A stretch of 44,443 nucleotides of DNA from Microcystis aeruginosa LEGE 91341 (GCF_015206885.1 NZ_JADEXY010000014.1:1-44443); one strand, 5' to 3'; positions 22,786-32,751 are shown, counted from the stretch's first letter. Numbers and translations: made by a program. Notes: generated by a model not told the origin, from the letters alone.

Positions 22786-23252
22786 TGGTTTTTGCTAGAG
22801 TCATTGAATGCTCTGGTGTCAGCAAAAGCGCGAGAAGATCAGGTTATGGCCTCAATTTTACAGAATTGTTTGATTGTTTTTTGAGAATCTATCTATTGAA
22901 TTTTCTATATGGTCTGGTGGGGGAGAAAAGGGGGAAATTGGCTTCCGGGGCGACAATTAATAAACTTTTGTAAAGAAAAATCACCGGTCTGACCCTGACT
23001 AAGACCGCCCATAGCAGAAAATGTCTCTCCTATCAAGGATTGAGAGAATTTTAATTATTGTTAAGCATAACGAACAGACAAGAGAACAAAGACTTATCAT
23101 CTACTATTGATGCTTTCGACTGGAATCTCACCCAAGAGGAAAGTCAAGCGACATTAACAAAAGGTGGGTCAGATTTCAACTTGCCTTTTTTAGGTTAAAA
23201 AATCTATCCTCAAATAAAACGCTAAGTCTATTGTCGAGAGAGGAGAATCCTC
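22786..23252 (+). promoter_or_regulatory. Upstream region of psaA
   Basis: About 470 bp with no convincing gene. It must contain the psaAB promoters. A good ribosome-binding site GAGGAG lies 7 nt before the psaA ATG. I could not identify HLR1-type light-response motifs with confidence. Confidence 0.45.
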
Positions 23253-25502
23253 ATGGCACTCCCCCCCAAAGAGGCGGTAGCTAAAGTGATTGTAGATAAA
23301 GACCCAGTACCTACTTCCTTTGAGAAGTGGGGTCAACCGGGGCATTTTGATCGCACTTTAGCCAAAGGGCCCAAAACCACTACCTGGATTTGGAACCTAC
23401 ACGCCAACGTCCACGATTTTGATAGTCAAACCAGCGATCTCGAAGATATTTCCCGGAAAATCTTCAGCGCCCACTTCGGACATCTCGCCGTTGTCTTCGT
23501 TTGGCTAAGTGGAATGTACTTCCACGGCGCGAAATTTTCTAACTATGAAGCTTGGTTAACCAACCCGCTTGCCATCAAACCCAGCGCCCAAGTGGTCTGG
23601 CCGATCGTCGGTCAAGGCATCCTCAACGGCGATGTGGGCGGCGGTTTCCACGGTATTCAGATCACCTCTGGTCTGTTCTACCTCTGGCGGGCTTCTGGGT
23701 TCACCAACAGCTATCAGCTATACTGCACCGCTATCGGTGGTTTAGTTATGGCGGGCCTGATGCTGTTTGCCGGTTGGTTCCATTACCACAAAAGCGCACC
23801 GAAACTGGAATGGTTCCAAAACGTGGAATCGATGATGAACCACCACTTGGCGGGTTTACTCGGCTTAGGTTCCCTAGGTTGGGCCGGTCATCAGATTCAC
23901 GTTTCTTTACCGGTAAACAAACTCCTCGATGCGGGAATTGCTCCCCAAGATATCCCCTTGCCCCACGAGTTCATCCTCGAACCGAGCAAGATGGCGGATT
24001 TATATCCCAGTTTCGCCCAGGGTTTGACCCCGTTCTTTACCCTTAACTGGGGTGCTTACTCGGATTTCCTCACCTTCAAAGGTGGCCTGAACCCCGTGAC
24101 CGGTGGTCTCTGGCTTTCCGATACCGCTCACCATCACTTGGCGATCGCTGTATTATTCATCATTGCTGGTCATATGTACCGTACCAACTGGGGCATCGGT
24201 CACAGCATGAAGGAAATCCTCGAAAACCACAAAGGTCCCTTCACCGGTCAAGGTCACAAAGGACTGTACGAAATCCTGACCACCTCTTGGCACGCTCAGT
24301 TAGCGATTAACCTTGCTCTCTTAGGTTCGCTAACCATCATCGTGGCCCACCATATGTACGCCATGCCGCCCTATCCCTATCAGGCGACTGACTACGCCAC
24401 CCAACTATCCTTGTTCACTCACCACACTTGGATCGGTGGCTTCTTAATCGTCGGTGCGGGAGCGCACGGAGCGATCTTCATGGTGCGGGACTACGATCCA
24501 GCCAAAAACGTGGATAACCTGCTCGATCGGGTGATCCGTCATCGCGACGCAATTATCTCCCACCTGAACTGGGTATGTATTTTCCTCGGCTTCCATAGCT
24601 TCGGTTTATACATTCACAACGACACCATGCGGGCTTTTGGTCGTCCCCAAGATATGTTCTCGGATACGGGAATTCAACTACAACCCATCTTTGCCCAATG
24701 GGTACAAAGTCTCCACACCCTGGCCCCCGGCAACACCGCTCCTAACGCTCTCACTACCGCTAGTTATGCTTTCGGTGGCGACGTGGTAGCAGTGGGTGGC
24801 AAAGTGGCCATGATGCCGATTACTCTCGGTACTGCCGATTTCCTCGTGCATCACATCCACGCTTTCACCATCCATGTCACCGTGTTGATTCTCCTCAAAG
24901 GGGTTCTCTACGCTCGCGGTTCCCGTCTGATTCCCGATAAAGCGAATCTCGGTTTCCGTTTCCCCTGCGATGGTCCCGGTCGCGGCGGTACCTGCCAAGT
25001 TTCCGGTTGGGATCACGTCTTCCTCGGCCTGTTCTGGATGTACAACTCCCTCTCGATTGTAATCTTCCACTTTAGCTGGAAAATGCAGTCCGATGTCTGG
25101 GGAACCGTCGCCCCCGATGGTACTGTAACCCACGTTACCCTTGGTAACTTCGCCCAAAGTGCCATCACCATCAACGGTTGGTTACGCGATTTCCTCTGGG
25201 CGCAAGCAGCTCAAGTCATTAATTCCTATGGCTCTGCCCTGTCCGCCTACGGAATCATGTTCCTAGCCGGTCACTTCGTCTTCGCGTTTAGCTTGATGTT
25301 CCTGTTCAGTGGTCGCGGCTACTGGCAAGAATTAATCGAGTCGATCGTCTGGGCGCACAACAAGTTAAGAGTTGCCCCCGCTATCCAACCTCGCGCCCTG
25401 AGCATCATTCAAGGTCGTGCCGTTGGTGTGGCTCACTACCTCTTAGGCGGTATTGTCACCACTTGGGCATTCTTCTTGGCCAGAAGTCTCTCGATTGGCT
25501 AA
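23253..25502 (+). CDS. psaA: Photosystem I P700 apoprotein A1
   Basis: PsaA and PsaB form the photosystem I core that binds P700, the chlorophylls and the FX cluster. The 749-residue product is full length with eleven predicted helices; recognisable are [20 protein letters not shown] near the N-terminus and the FX-binding loop [20 protein letters not shown] with the two cysteines (Cys in FPCDG and GTC). It ends RSLSIG. GAGAGGAGAA precedes the start at normal spacing. psaB follows 178 bp later in the usual order. Confidence 0.99.
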   Translation: MALPPKEAVAKVIVDKDPVPTSFEKWGQPGHFDRTLAKGPKTTTWIWNLHANVHDFDSQTSDLEDISRKIFSAHFGHLAVVFVWLSGMYFHGAKFSNYEAWLTNPLAIKPSAQVVWPIVGQGILNGDVGGGFHGIQITSGLFYLWRASGFTNSYQLYCTAIGGLVMAGLMLFAGWFHYHKSAPKLEWFQNVESMMNHHLAGLLGLGSLGWAGHQIHVSLPVNKLLDAGIAPQDIPLPHEFILEPSKMADLYPSFAQGLTPFFTLNWGAYSDFLTFKGGLNPVTGGLWLSDTAHHHLAIAVLFIIAGHMYRTNWGIGHSMKEILENHKGPFTGQGHKGLYEILTTSWHAQLAINLALLGSLTIIVAHHMYAMPPYPYQATDYATQLSLFTHHTWIGGFLIVGAGAHGAIFMVRDYDPAKNVDNLLDRVIRHRDAIISHLNWVCIFLGFHSFGLYIHNDTMRAFGRPQDMFSDTGIQLQPIFAQWVQSLHTLAPGNTAPNALTTASYAFGGDVVAVGGKVAMMPITLGTADFLVHHIHAFTIHVTVLILLKGVLYARGSRLIPDKANLGFRFPCDGPGRGGTCQVSGWDHVFLGLFWMYNSLSIVIFHFSWKMQSDVWGTVAPDGTVTHVTLGNFAQSAITINGWLRDFLWAQAAQVINSYGSALSAYGIMFLAGHFVFAFSLMFLFSGRGYWQELIESIVWAHNKLRVAPAIQPRALSIIQGRAVGVAHYLLGGIVTTWAFFLARSLSIG

Positions 25503-25515
25503 ACTTGCCTATAAG

Positions 25516-25546
25516 GGCTTGCCAGTCCCCCGTAGATTGGCAAGCC
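25516..25546 (+). promoter_or_regulatory. Intercistronic hairpin between psaA and psaB
   Basis: GGCTTGCCA and TGGCAAGCC form a perfect 9-bp stem with a 13-nt loop just after psaA, without a T run. A second smaller hairpin CTGTAA/TTACAG lies at 25579-25600. They may attenuate, protect or mark processing of the psaAB transcript. Confidence 0.65.
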
Positions 25547-25680
25547 TAGGCTCAACAGGCGTCGATTGACCGATACCTCTGTAAGCGTTTCCTATTACAG
25601 AAGGTGAATTGAAAAAAGGAAATAACCAGCACTCGTGTAAGAGCCTCAGTTATTTAGAGAGGAGAATTTCCTAAACAGCT

Positions 25681-27894
25681 ATGGCAACTAAATTCCCTAA
25701 ATTTAGCCAAGATCTAGCCCAAGATCCGACCACCCGTCGGATTTGGTACGGGATCGCCACAGCCCACGATTTTGAAAGTCATGATGGCATGACGGAAGAG
25801 AATCTCTACCAAAAGATTTTCGCGTCGCACTTCGGCCACATTGCAATCATTTTCCTGTGGACTTCCGGCACTATATTCCACGTCGCTTGGCAAGGTAACT
25901 TCGAGCAGTGGATCAAAGATCCCTTAAATATCCGTCCCATCGCCCATGCGATTTGGGATCCCCAGTTCGGTAAAGGTGCTGTAGATGCCTTCACTCAAGC
26001 TGGTGCTTCTAATCCGGTTAACATCGCCTATTCCGGGGTTTACCACTGGTTCTACACCATCGGTATGACCTCCAACCAAGACCTATACCAAGGTGCGGTG
26101 TTCCTGCTGATTCTCTCGGCGATTTTCCTCTTTGCTGGCTGGTTACACTTACAACCTAAGTTCCGTCCTAGCCTCGCTTGGTTCAAAAACGCTGAATCTC
26201 GCCTGAACCACCACCTCGCCGCTCTGTTCGGTGTTAGCTCTCTGGCTTGGACCGGACACCTGGTTCACGTTGCTATCCCCGAATCCCGCGGTCAGCACGT
26301 TGGTTGGGACAACTTCCTCTCCACTCCCCCTCACCCGGCGGGTTTACTACCCTTCTTCACCGGTAACTGGGGTGTGTATGCAGAAAACCCCGATACTGCT
26401 AACCACATTTTCGGTACTGCCCAAGGCGCGGGAACTGCGATTCTCACCTTCTTAGGTGGTTTCCATCCCCAAACCGAGTCCCTCTGGTTAACCGATATGG
26501 CTCACCACCACTTGGCGATCGCTGTGATCTTCATTGTGGCTGGTCATATGTACCGCACCAACTGGGGCATCGGTCACAGCATCAAGGACATCCTCAATGC
26601 ACACAGACCCCCCAGTGGTAAGTTAGGAGCCGGTCACAAAAATCTTTATGACACGGTTAACAACTCTCTCCACTTCCAACTCGGTTTGGCTCTCGCTTCT
26701 TTAGGCGTGATCACCTCTCTGGTGGCGCAGCATATGTACGCGCTGCCCCCTTATGCCTTTATCGCTAAGGACTACACCACCCAAGCGGCTCTTTATACCC
26801 ACCACCAATACATCGCTGGTTTCCTAGCGGTGGGTGCTTTCGCTCACGGTGCTATCTTCTTCGTGCGTGACTATGATCCCGAAGCGAACAAAGATAACGT
26901 GCTGGCGCGGATGCTGGAGCATAAAGAAGCGATCATCTCTCACCTAAGCTGGGTTTCCCTTTTCTTAGGTTTCCACACCCTCGGCCTCTACGTTCATAAC
27001 GATGTGGTCGTCGCTTTCGGTACTCCCGAAAAACAAATCTTGATCGAACCTGTGTTTGCTCAATTCGTGCAAGCAGCTTCGGGTAAAACCCTGTACGGCA
27101 TGAACGTACTGTTGTCTAACCCCGATAGTATCGCTTACACCGCCTATCCCAACTACGGTGATGTTTGGTTACCCGGTTGGCTAGACGCAATCAATAGCGG
27201 CACTAACTCCCTATTCTTAACCATCGGTCCTGGCGACTTCCTCGTTCACCATGCGATCGCTCTTGGTTTACACACCACCGTTCTAATCCTGGTTAAAGGT
27301 GCTTTAGACGCTCGTGGTTCCAAATTAATGCCCGATAAAAAAGACTTCGGGTATTCCTTCCCTTGCGACGGTCCCGGCCGTGGCGGTACTTGCGACATCT
27401 CTGCTTGGGATTCCTTCTACCTAGCCATGTTCTGGATGTTGAACACCCTGGGTTGGTTAACCTTCTACTGGCACTGGAAACACCTCGGTGTCTGGTCGGG
27501 TAACGTGGCTCAGTTTAACGAAAACTCCACCTACCTGATGGGCTGGTTCCGCGATTACCTCTGGGCTAACTCGGCTCAGTTAATCAACGGTTACAACCCC
27601 TACGGTGTTAATAACCTTTCTGTCTGGGCCTGGATGTTCCTCTTTGGACACCTCGTTTGGGCAACCGGTTTCATGTTCCTGATCTCTTGGCGTGGTTACT
27701 GGCAAGAGTTGATCGAAACTATCGTTTGGGCCCACGAACGTACTCCTCTAGCGAACCTCGTTCGTTGGAAAGACAAACCCGTGGCTCTCTCGATCGTTCA
27801 GGCTCGTTTGGTTGGTTTAGCTCACTTCACCGTTGGCTATATCTTCACCTACGCCGCCTTCTTGATCGCTTCCACTGCTGGCAAGTTCGGCTAA
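25681..27894 (+). CDS. psaB: Photosystem I P700 apoprotein A2
   Basis: Second core subunit of photosystem I. The 737-residue chain starts [20 protein letters not shown] and contains [20 protein letters not shown] and the FX loop [20 protein letters not shown] with both cluster cysteines. It ends in STAGKFG. Length and start fit the family. The GAGAGGAGAA box seen before psaA is present here too but 16 nt from the ATG rather than 7. A strong terminator follows. Confidence 0.99.
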   Translation: MATKFPKFSQDLAQDPTTRRIWYGIATAHDFESHDGMTEENLYQKIFASHFGHIAIIFLWTSGTIFHVAWQGNFEQWIKDPLNIRPIAHAIWDPQFGKGAVDAFTQAGASNPVNIAYSGVYHWFYTIGMTSNQDLYQGAVFLLILSAIFLFAGWLHLQPKFRPSLAWFKNAESRLNHHLAALFGVSSLAWTGHLVHVAIPESRGQHVGWDNFLSTPPHPAGLLPFFTGNWGVYAENPDTANHIFGTAQGAGTAILTFLGGFHPQTESLWLTDMAHHHLAIAVIFIVAGHMYRTNWGIGHSIKDILNAHRPPSGKLGAGHKNLYDTVNNSLHFQLGLALASLGVITSLVAQHMYALPPYAFIAKDYTTQAALYTHHQYIAGFLAVGAFAHGAIFFVRDYDPEANKDNVLARMLEHKEAIISHLSWVSLFLGFHTLGLYVHNDVVVAFGTPEKQILIEPVFAQFVQAASGKTLYGMNVLLSNPDSIAYTAYPNYGDVWLPGWLDAINSGTNSLFLTIGPGDFLVHHAIALGLHTTVLILVKGALDARGSKLMPDKKDFGYSFPCDGPGRGGTCDISAWDSFYLAMFWMLNTLGWLTFYWHWKHLGVWSGNVAQFNENSTYLMGWFRDYLWANSAQLINGYNPYGVNNLSVWAWMFLFGHLVWATGFMFLISWRGYWQELIETIVWAHERTPLANLVRWKDKPVALSIVQARLVGLAHFTVGYIFTYAAFLIASTAGKFG

Positions 27895-27913
27895 ACCTTA
27901 AATTAGGTAACTA

Positions 27914-27944
27914 AAAAACCCCCCGCCATTTGGTGGGGGGTTTT
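27914..27944 (+). terminator. Rho-independent terminator of psaAB
   Basis: AAAACCCCCCGCCA pairs with TGGTGGGGGGTTTT in a long GC-rich stem ending in T residues, 20 bp after psaB. The A run on the left would let it also work on the other strand. Confidence 0.95.
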
Positions 27945-27973
27945 GTTTATGATTGATCGTAAAAGCACGGCTC

Positions 27974-28091
27974 ATACTAAATCCGTTGAGTAACGCACAG
28001 AAAACGGGTTTCTCGGAGAAACCCGTTTTCTACTCATGCAAAAGGCAAAAGGAGAAATAAATAATCAGTTTTTAATAACCAGATTTAGTAT
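27974..28091. mobile_element. MITE-like element, copy B
   Basis: A 118-bp segment bounded by ATACTAAATCC and the near-perfect inverse GATTTAGTAT. It is the inverted counterpart of copy A (17925-18032) and contains an extra perfect hairpin, AGAAAACGGGTTTCTC facing GAGAAACCCGTTTTCT. Further single ends of the same element, ending TAACCAGATTTAGGATTAAA, occur at about 28098-28138 and 28697-28734. It is non-coding. Confidence 0.75.
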
Positions 28092-28183
28092 TATACGGAG
28101 AATAAATAATCAGTCTTTAATAACCAGATTTAGGATTAAAATAAAATTGTTATACTATCATTACTCCCAGGGATGTTACCACA

Positions 28184-28657
28184 ATGTCTAACGAAACCGT
28201 TACTTATAGTCTTGAATCTGTCCTCAAGGAAATTAAAGACAGCATCAAGGAAGTTAACCAAAAAATCGATACCTTACAAAGAGATGTCACCCAAAAAATC
28301 GATACCTTGCAACAGGATGTTAACCATAAATTTGACAGCCTACAGAAGGAAGTTAACCAAAAAATCGATACCTTACAACAGGATTTTAACCAGAAATTTG
28401 ATAGCCTACAGAAGGATCTTAACCAGAAATTTGATAGCCTACAGAAGGATTTTAACCAGAAATTTGATAAGATCGACGAACGGTTAACTAAGCTAGAAGT
28501 AGGACAAGCAAAACTAACTGAGAAAGTTGATGGAATGGATAGAAGACTAGAAAAGGTGGAAGGAACCCAAAAAAATCAAGTTTGGACGTTAATTATTCTT
28601 TTAGGAGGAGCGATCGGAACGGCAGCGTGGCGATCCTTTTTTTCTGGCAATCCTTAG
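28184..28657 (+). CDS. Hendecad coiled-coil protein with C-terminal membrane anchor, paralogue 1
   Basis: The 157-residue protein has a unique N-terminus MSNETVTYSLESVLKEIKDS, then seven 11-residue repeats (25-101) of the type NQKFDSLQKDF, predicting a long right-handed coiled coil. A conserved stretch TKLEVGQAKLTEKVDGMDRR follows, then a C-terminal hydrophobic helix VWTLIILLGGAIGTAAW (about 133-149) and SFFSGNP. This is a tail-anchored topology with the coil in the cytoplasm. I do not recognise a function. A -10-like TATACT (28151) and AGGGA before the ATG are shared with paralogue 2, so promoter and gene were duplicated together. Confidence 0.85.
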   Translation: MSNETVTYSLESVLKEIKDSIKEVNQKIDTLQRDVTQKIDTLQQDVNHKFDSLQKEVNQKIDTLQQDFNQKFDSLQKDLNQKFDSLQKDFNQKFDKIDERLTKLEVGQAKLTEKVDGMDRRLEKVEGTQKNQVWTLIILLGGAIGTAAWRSFFSGNP

Positions 28658-28769
28658 AAATATTAGCATAAGACTAAATTCTAGGCAATAGGTAATCGGT
28701 TTTTAATAACCAGATTTAGGATTAAAATAAAATTATTGTACTATCATTACTCCCAGGGATGTTACCACA

Positions 28770-29177
28770 ATGTCTAACGAAACTGTTACTTATAGTCTTG
28801 AATCTGTCCTCAAGGAAATTAAAGACAGCATCAAGGAAGTCAACCAAAAAATCGATACCTTTCAACAGGATGTTAACCAGAAATTTGATAGCCTACAGAA
28901 GGATTTTAACCAGAAATTTGATAGCCTACAAAAGGATGTTAATCAGAAATTTGATAGCCTCCAGAAGGATTTTAACCAGAAATTTGATAAAATCGATGAA
29001 CGGCTAACTAAGCTAGAAGTAGGACAAGCAAAACTAACTGAGAAAGTCGATGGGATGGATAGAAGACTAGAAAAGGTGGAAGGAACCCAAAAAAATCAAG
29101 TTTGGACGTTGATTATTCTTTTAGGAGGAGCGATCGGAACAGCAGCGTGGCGCTCTTTCTTTTCTGGTAATCCTTAG
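28770..29177 (+). CDS. Hendecad coiled-coil protein with C-terminal membrane anchor, paralogue 2
   Basis: Near-identical tandem copy of the preceding gene, 135 residues. The only large difference is five instead of seven 11-residue repeats (25-79), accounting exactly for the 22-residue length difference; the C-terminal 78 residues appear identical. The duplication period is 586 bp and includes about 75 bp of upstream DNA. Both copies are intact, so the pair may form homo- and hetero-oligomers of different coil length; that is inference. Confidence 0.85.
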   Translation: MSNETVTYSLESVLKEIKDSIKEVNQKIDTFQQDVNQKFDSLQKDFNQKFDSLQKDVNQKFDSLQKDFNQKFDKIDERLTKLEVGQAKLTEKVDGMDRRLEKVEGTQKNQVWTLIILLGGAIGTAAWRSFFSGNP

Positions 29178-29280
29178 AAATATTACTATAATTTCTCACT
29201 TTAGGGTAGTTATGAGGGGAAATTAGCAGATGTGAAACTCAGGTTAAAAATAAGGGATTCCTAACCCATCCTACCCCTAA

Positions 29281-32085
29281 TTATGCTTTCCTCAACCATC
29301 TTTTTAACAATCGCCACAATGCCACTATTATCCCCCCAATTAAAACTAAAGGAAACTTAATCACCCCCAGAAAGAAAGCAACGATTAAGGGATATTTTCG
29401 GGTTTCTAATTGCCGAATTTTATCATCGCAATCTTGAACATCCGCTGCTAACCCCAATGCTTGAGATAATTCCCGCGACTGAAGATATGCTTCTTTCGCT
29501 TCCGATATACGTTTGAGTTTATAGTAGGTAAGTCCCAGATTAAACCAAGCATTCGCTTCACCCCCCCGATCGCCGATTTCCCGTTTGATTGCTAAAGACT
29601 GTTGATGAAACTCGATCGCTTTTTGGTATTCTCCTAGGGAATAGTAAACATTGCCTAAATTATTGTAGGATTTCGCTTCACCCTCCCGATCACCGATTTC
29701 CCGTGTGATTGCTAAGGACTGTTGATGAAACTCGATCGCTTTTTGGTATTCTCCTAGGTAATTGTAAACATTGCCTAAATTATTGTAGGATTTCGCTTCA
29801 CCCCCCCGATCACCGATTTCCCGAAGGATTGCTAAGGACTGTTGATAAAACTCGATCGCTTTTTGGTATTCTCCTAGGGAATAGTAAACAGTGCCTAAAT
29901 TATTGTAGGATGCCGCTTCACCCCCCCGATCACCGATTTCCCGTGTGATTGCTAAGGACTGTTGATGAAACTCGATCGCTTTTTGGTATTCTCCTAGGGA
30001 ATAGTAAACATTGCCTAAACCCATGTAGGAATACGCTTCACCCCCCCGATCACCGATTTCCCGTTTGATTGCTAAGGACTGTTGATAAAACTCGATCGCT
30101 TTTTGGTATTCTCCTAGGGAATAGTAAACATTGCCTAAATTATTGTAGGATTTCGCTTCAACCTCCCGATCACCGATTTCCCGTGTGATTGCTAAGGACT
30201 GTTGATGAAACTCGATCGCTTTTTGGTATTCTCCTAGGGAATAGTAAACATTGCCTAAACCCATGTAGGATTTCGCTTCACCCCCCCGATCACCGATTTC
30301 CCGAAGGATTGCTAAGGACTGTTGATAAAACTCGATCGCTTTTTGGTATTCTCCTAGGGAATTGTAAACATTGCCTAAACCTATGTAGGATTTCGCTTCA
30401 CCCTCCCGATCACCGATTTCCCGATCGATTGCTAAGGACTGTTGATGAAACTCGATCGCTTTTTGGTATTCTCCTAGGGAATAGTAAACATTGCCTAAAC
30501 CCATGTAGGATTTCGCTTCACCCCCCCGATCACCGATTTCCCGAAGGATTGCTAAGGACTGTTGATAAAACTCGATCGCTTTTTGGTATTCTCCTAGGGA
30601 ATAGTAAACATTGCCTAAATTACCGTAGGATTTCGCTTCACCCTCCCGATCACCGATTTCCCGATCGATTGCTAAGGACTGTTGATGAAACTCGATCGCT
30701 TTTTGGTATTTTCCTAGGGAATAGTAAACATTGCCTAAATTATTGTAGGATGCCGCTTCACCCCACCGATCACCGATTTCCCGTTTGATTGCTAAGGACT
30801 GTTGATGAAACTCGATCGCTTTTTGGTATTCTCCTAGGGAATCGTAAACATTGCCTAAATTATTGTAGGATGCGGCATAATTCCAGTTGGTTTGCTCCTC
30901 CTGTTGTTGGTAAACAGTGACTAATTCAAGGTAATAATCCGCTAGGGTTTGATAATAACCCCGTCGGGTGAGAAAATCATCGATAGCACGGAGAATATCA
31001 AAAGCATTGTCGTACTCGGTTAACTGATAGTGATGATAGAAAATTTCTAGGTAAGGTTGCACATCGTTGAGGATTTCCCAGGAGTCGGGTTGAGCAATAG
31101 AAAGATAATAGGCGATCGCTTTTTGGTGTAATTCCCTTTGATCGCCGGCTTTGTATTGTGCATATTCCCAAACTAAAGGCTGAAAACTAAAAATTCGCTG
31201 GCGATTTTCCTCTTTTTCTTCTAATAATGATCGTCGTTGCAATTCTCGCAGATCTGCCGTGATCTCGGATAGTTCGATCTCCGGGTAATTATCCATCACC
31301 GCTTTAGCTGCTGGAGAATCAAATTCTCGGCGATAAATGCTGGTTTTAGTGAATAATTCCTGCTGTCTTTGGCTAAGTCGCTGAAAACTAGCATCTAAAA
31401 CTAAAGCAATTCCCACTGTCTCTTGACGATGGCTCCCCACCACCTGCGGATCGCTCAAAAGTTGCGATAAATTTCCTAATCCTAAATCCGCTAACCTTTC
31501 TAAACTGGGGTTTTGCGGAAATTCTGCTAAGATTAAATCCGCCACCAATCGCAGGAGTAATGGATGACCATCCACCCGTCGAGAAAAGTTCTCTAGATCC
31601 CCTGTTATTTGCGATTCTGCTAACAATTGCGCCCCTTCAGGTGGTTTCAAGCCTTTTAGCTCAATCCAACGGTTAAAACCCATAGGTTTTGGCTTTTCTC
31701 TGGTGGTGACTATAATTTTGCTAGTGTCACCTTTTTCTATCCAAGCAGTGAAAAACTGCTGATAAAATTCATTATTCCAAGAACCATCTTCCCCTAATAA
31801 ACTCTCTAGATTATCGATAATAATTAGGTGGCGATGGCGTTGCAGTTGTCTGATTAAAGCTTCCTGTAAATCTATTTCTTTTTCGGGGACAGGATAACCA
31901 AATTCCGTCAGAAGTTGGCGAGCTAAACCACTAAATCCCCCCAGATTTCCCGCTTCCCACCAAAAGCGTTTTGGGAATAAATCTTCATCGTCCCCTAGGG
32001 AAGGATCGAGGGGAATTTCCTCCTCAAAAATTTTACTGGCTAGGGTAGATTTGCCAATTCCTCCAACTCCTTTGATGCCAATCAT
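29281..32085 (-). CDS. STAND-type NB-ARC NTPase with TPR array and C-terminal membrane segment
   Basis: STAND NTPases are signal-sensing switches, some acting in anti-phage defence. From ATG 32085 the 934-residue product starts directly at the P-loop: MIGIKGVGGIGKSTLASKIF (Walker A 8-14), Walker B LIIIDNLE (87-94), IIVTTRE (124-130), and a winged-helix region. About residues 409-848 are eleven nearly identical 40-residue TPRs (GNVYYSLGEYQKAIEFHQQS type) plus one divergent unit. The end has a hydrophobic helix YPLIVAFFLGVIKFPLVLIG and a basic tail. The frame is open upstream of this ATG for 54 codons without any ATG, GTG or TTG, back to the TGA ending the 134-residue gene. The real protein may therefore have included that part. 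Confidence 0.88.
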   Translation of the reverse strand: MIGIKGVGGIGKSTLASKIFEEEIPLDPSLGDDEDLFPKRFWWEAGNLGGFSGLARQLLTEFGYPVPEKEIDLQEALIRQLQRHRHLIIIDNLESLLGEDGSWNNEFYQQFFTAWIEKGDTSKIIVTTREKPKPMGFNRWIELKGLKPPEGAQLLAESQITGDLENFSRRVDGHPLLLRLVADLILAEFPQNPSLERLADLGLGNLSQLLSDPQVVGSHRQETVGIALVLDASFQRLSQRQQELFTKTSIYRREFDSPAAKAVMDNYPEIELSEITADLRELQRRSLLEEKEENRQRIFSFQPLVWEYAQYKAGDQRELHQKAIAYYLSIAQPDSWEILNDVQPYLEIFYHHYQLTEYDNAFDILRAIDDFLTRRGYYQTLADYYLELVTVYQQQEEQTNWNYAASYNNLGNVYDSLGEYQKAIEFHQQSLAIKREIGDRWGEAASYNNLGNVYYSLGKYQKAIEFHQQSLAIDREIGDREGEAKSYGNLGNVYYSLGEYQKAIEFYQQSLAILREIGDRGGEAKSYMGLGNVYYSLGEYQKAIEFHQQSLAIDREIGDREGEAKSYIGLGNVYNSLGEYQKAIEFYQQSLAILREIGDRGGEAKSYMGLGNVYYSLGEYQKAIEFHQQSLAITREIGDREVEAKSYNNLGNVYYSLGEYQKAIEFYQQSLAIKREIGDRGGEAYSYMGLGNVYYSLGEYQKAIEFHQQSLAITREIGDRGGEAASYNNLGTVYYSLGEYQKAIEFYQQSLAILREIGDRGGEAKSYNNLGNVYNYLGEYQKAIEFHQQSLAITREIGDREGEAKSYNNLGNVYYSLGEYQKAIEFHQQSLAIKREIGDRGGEANAWFNLGLTYYKLKRISEAKEAYLQSRELSQALGLAADVQDCDDKIRQLETRKYPLIVAFFLGVIKFPLVLIGGIIVALWRLLKRWLRKA
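29542..30861 (-). repeat. Eleven 120-bp tandem repeats encoding TPRs
   Basis: Units of exactly 120 bp share long identical blocks, such as GATCGCTTTTTGGTATTCTC on the plus strand, over the whole stretch. Differences concentrate at a few codons: H/Y in EFHQQ/EFYQQ, the residue before REIGDR, and the end of each unit. Such homogeneity indicates recent expansion or gene conversion. Confidence 0.95.
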
Positions 32086-32247
32086 CGCAACATTTTGATC
32101 ATTAAACCACTGCTTAATTTGGGTGATTTCCTCCTTCCTTCCCTGCCAATAGGCGAGACGTTTTCGAGCATTTCCTCCCTTGAAAATACTCCTTTGACTA
32201 CTGCGATTATTTTCTATTGCGTCTGCTTTTGCGGGCAGATCCGCCAG

Positions 32248-32652
32248 TCATTCAGGAGGGATTCCTAGATTTAAATTCCCCTTAACTTCTTGAATGTTCA
32301 ATTGTTGTTTAATATCTTTGTTAATTTGCGTACCGATTTGAGTTTTCGTTTCTGTTTGATTCTGATTAATTGTCATAATTTGTTGTGCTAGGGTTTGGAT
32401 TTCTTGGGCAAAATTGGGGTCTTTGAGCATTTCTACCTGTAAAAAAGGAACCACTTGCTGTTCAATCATCGCCTCGGATTTAGTTTGTTCGGCTGCCGCT
32501 AAAACCTTGACTGCGGCTGGTTCCTTTTGTAACTTTTGCTTAATTTTTTGCCACAATTCTACACCTTTATCCATTGCTCCTTCCGTTAATTTACCGATAA
32601 CAGCTTCAAAGGCGATTTTAGCGATTTCGGCGGCGGCTAATTCGGCTAACAT
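32248..32652 (-). CDS. N-terminal domain of the STAND protein, ended by an in-frame TGA
   Basis: From ATG 32652 this encodes 134 residues: LAELAAAEIAKIAFEAVIGK, GVELWQKIKQKLQK, a helical middle part and QLNIQEVKGNLNLGIPPE, then TGA (32250-32248). Related all-helical segments head many cyanobacterial NB-ARC/TPR proteins and probably act as effector-associated interaction domains; this is family-level recognition, not a named domain. The next 54 codons in the same frame (LADLPAKADAIENNRSSQRS, then ...KRLAYWQGRKEEITQIKQWF) lead straight into the NTPase P-loop. It is either the front half of a gene split by one nonsense codon or a separate small subunit. A start at TTG 32661 is possible but lacks support. 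Confidence 0.75.
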   Translation of the reverse strand: MLAELAAAEIAKIAFEAVIGKLTEGAMDKGVELWQKIKQKLQKEPAAVKVLAAAEQTKSEAMIEQQVVPFLQVEMLKDPNFAQEIQTLAQQIMTINQNQTETKTQIGTQINKDIKQQLNIQEVKGNLNLGIPPE

Positions 32653-32751
32653 AATTATCAATTGCGAGAATTTTTCGCCATTCTAGCACAACTATTTGGG
32701 GATGAAAGCAGCAAACTCAATCACTGATGTTATCGGGAATTACCGTTCCTT

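Noticed and set aside
24678-25157. 159-codon frame antisense to psaA
   Set aside because: Shadow of the strongly biased psaA coding sequence; no independent start signal.
28173-29007. Overlapping plus-strand frames rich in RRILTRNLIAY within the coiled-coil genes
   Set aside because: Frame-shifted reading of the 33-bp hendecad repeat.
29709-30788. Long plus-strand frames antisense to the TPR repeats
   Set aside because: Periodic shadows of the 120-bp repeat (SLFGILLGNSKHCLN type), present only because the repeat is free of stops in that frame.
32248-32250. TGA in the STAND gene as a selenocysteine or tryptophan codon
   Set aside because: Other genes in the window use TGA as a normal stop and TGG for tryptophan, and no selenocysteine insertion structure is evident.
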